From positions 1 to 6,203 of the forward strand of contig DAIPYL010000074.1 in assembly GCA_036782755.1 (NCBI GenBank): a stretch of DNA of 6,203 nt, read 5' to 3'. The position numbers and the translations under genes were made by a program. The stretch comes from Jeotgalicoccus sp036782755 (GTDB lineage: Bacteria; Bacillota; Bacilli; Staphylococcales; Salinicoccaceae). The notes beneath the pieces were generated by a model that did not search any database, was not told the origin of the DNA, and saw nothing but the letters and a program-made list of their open reading frames with translations. Shown here piece after piece: positions 5,366-6,203 of the stretch. The number at the start of each line of letters is the position of its first letter. Within the stretch, counting starts at the first letter, position 1.

Positions 5366-6069
5366 CAGCTGGTAAATAATTTTTCTCTCTGACTTTCGTG
5401 CTTGTCGAGCATAATCTGATGATTTGGAATACCCTGTTTAAGCAGCATTTCGATATTCTGTCTTAAGAACTCATCACTGCCGACCACATAAAATAGAGCA
5501 TCTTTATCTGCAGTCAGCTTTTCAGCTTCCTGATAATACTCATCGCGGCTGCTGACAAAATGAGCAGTCAGATTTTTATCAGCTGATGATTCGAAAATAT
5601 CAGTGAACAGATAATCTTTCGATGAATCGATATTTAATGAATGCACTTTAGCTACGTTATCTTGTGTTTTAAGGTATTTGAGAGCAAGCGGTCTGAATGT
5701 AGCAAGACCGACACCTGATGAAAGCATGTAAATATTTTTACCTTCACGCTTTAACGGTACGTTAGTGTGAGTTTTGAAAATAGCGGCCTCGCTGCCGATT
5801 TCCATTGTGTTTAAAATCTGCTTGAACTTAGACGGCTCTTTTCTGATGCGCGTCGTAATACCGATTGTATTTTCATCTTTTAATGTAGAAATCGACATAT
5901 GTCTGATCAGGCTGCGATCCGGTTTTTCACCGGTGTTGAACCCTTCAAACGCAAGGTGGATATGAGAACCCTCTTCCCATGTATAGTCTTCGGGACATTC
6001 AAAAACAAAAGTTTTAACTTCCGGCGATTCGATAACAATATCTATCAGCTTACTCCAGTAAATTTGCAT
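5365..6069 (-). CDS. Iron-regulated FAD/NAD(P)H oxidoreductase, ferredoxin-reductase fold
   Basis: The 234-residue product has the two-domain layout of the ferredoxin-NADP reductase superfamily. An N-terminal FAD-binding barrel carries RHMSIST (56-62), a variant of the usual RxYS motif with Met for Tyr, followed by GITTRIRKEPSKF (70-82). The C-terminal nucleotide-binding domain has MLSSGVGLATFRPL (115-128), a variant of the GxGxTP loop, and FYVVGSDEFLRQNI (193-206). There is one cysteine and no [2Fe-2S] motif, so it is a single reductase module without ferredoxin or globin domains. The frame extends to 6108, but AAGGAG lies 9 nt before ATG 6069 with none suitable before the earlier codon. A Fur box in its promoter points to iron limitation, suggesting a ferric-siderophore or flavin reductase role. 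This role is inferred; the electron acceptor is unknown. Confidence 0.82.
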   Translation of the reverse strand: MQIYWSKLIDIVIESPEVKTFVFECPEDYTWEEGSHIHLAFEGFNTGEKPDRSLIRHMSISTLKDENTIGITTRIRKEPSKFKQILNTMEIGSEAAIFKTHTNVPLKREGKNIYMLSSGVGLATFRPLALKYLKTQDNVAKVHSLNIDSSKDYLFTDIFESSADKNLTAHFVSSRDEYYQEAEKLTADKDALFYVVGSDEFLRQNIEMLLKQGIPNHQIMLDKHESQREKLFTS

Positions 6070-6093
6070 AAATATAATCTCCTTAGTACTGCT

Positions 6094-6118
6094 TAATATG
6101 TATGACATTCACATATTA
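6094..6118. promoter_or_regulatory. 8-bp inverted repeat at the predicted transcription start
   Basis: TAATATGT (6094-6101) and ACATATTA (6111-6118) are perfect inverted copies separated by 9 bp. They cover the predicted start of the reductase transcript and touch its -10. This could be a second operator or a 5' mRNA hairpin. AT-richness makes chance possible. Confidence 0.3.
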
Positions 6119-6146
6119 TTATATATTAATTGATAATAATTCTCAA
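6118..6146 (-). promoter_or_regulatory. Sigma-A promoter of the reductase gene
   Basis: On the minus strand TTGAGA (6141-6146, 5 of 6 to consensus) is followed by a 17-bp spacer and a perfect TATAAT (6118-6123). The start is predicted near 6111, giving a leader of about 42 nt to ATG 6069. Confidence 0.82.
6131..6145. promoter_or_regulatory. Fur box overlapping the -35
   Basis: The plus strand reads TGATAATAATTCTCA, matching the 7-1-7 Fur consensus TGATAATNATTATCA at 13 of 14 defined positions. The outer TGA and TCA favour Fur over PerR, whose box has TTA and TAA there. It overlaps the -35 hexamer and spacer, so Fur with iron bound should block transcription. Confidence 0.75.
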
Positions 6147-6182
6147 TTATCTGGATTGTGTTTGTTTTGAGGGTGTTGGAGT

Positions 6183-6203
6183 ACGACGGGAGATTGCCGT
6201 CGT
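6183..6203. repeat. Inverted repeat cut by the window end
   Basis: ACGACGG (6183-6189) and CCGTCGT (6197-6203) form a perfect 7-bp GC-rich stem with a 7-nt loop that ends exactly at the window edge. It may be part of a terminator or structured RNA outside the window. Nothing else is recognisable between 6147 and 6182. Confidence 0.35.

Noticed and set aside
6131..6145. PerR box instead of Fur box.
   Set aside because: The outer bases are TGA and TCA as in Fur sites, whereas PerR sites have TTA and TAA.

Overview
The window looks like chromosome of a low-to-moderate GC Bacillota, most likely Staphylococcaceae or a close relative. I infer this from strong GGAGG-type ribosome sites, sigma-A-like promoters, U-tailed hairpin terminators, and the resemblance of the proteins to staphylococcal and Bacillus families. 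The genus cannot be fixed by eye. No transposase, integrase, tRNA, rRNA or CRISPR array is visible. One run of 100 Ns (3306-3405) marks an assembly gap.

Layout, left to right. A hairpin terminator (15-50) ends maf, a nucleotide pyrophosphatase on the minus strand. Divergent from maf is a small plus-strand gene of DUF6176 type (792-1148) with its own promoter and a bidirectional terminator. Next comes a short spacer holding two tandem hairpin-forming repeats. A 500-residue minus-strand ABC-F ATPase of the Vga antibiotic-resistance type follows (1280-2782). It is preceded by a roughly 245-nt leader with a promoter, a strong Shine-Dalgarno followed by a two-codon reading frame, competing RNA helices and an intrinsic terminator ending at the start codon. 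To the right lies a plus-strand operon: queG (interrupted by the gap), trmL and an nfrA-like flavin reductase, closed by a bidirectional terminator. The last gene (5365-6069, minus) is a small FAD/NAD(P)H oxidoreductase. Its promoter carries a near-perfect Fur box over the -35.

How the genes fit together. queG and trmL both act on the anticodon wobble position of tRNAs, and nfrA is probably co-transcribed with them. The ABC-F protein should bind the ribosome and protect it from pleuromutilin, lincosamide or streptogramin A drugs. Its leader has the parts expected of antibiotic-induced transcription attenuation: when ribosomes are stalled on the leader, the terminator should be disrupted and the gene read. 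The right-hand reductase is probably induced by iron starvation.

The most interesting object is the ABC-F leader (about 2783-3026). Its arrangement can be read from the sequence, but its function is inferred.
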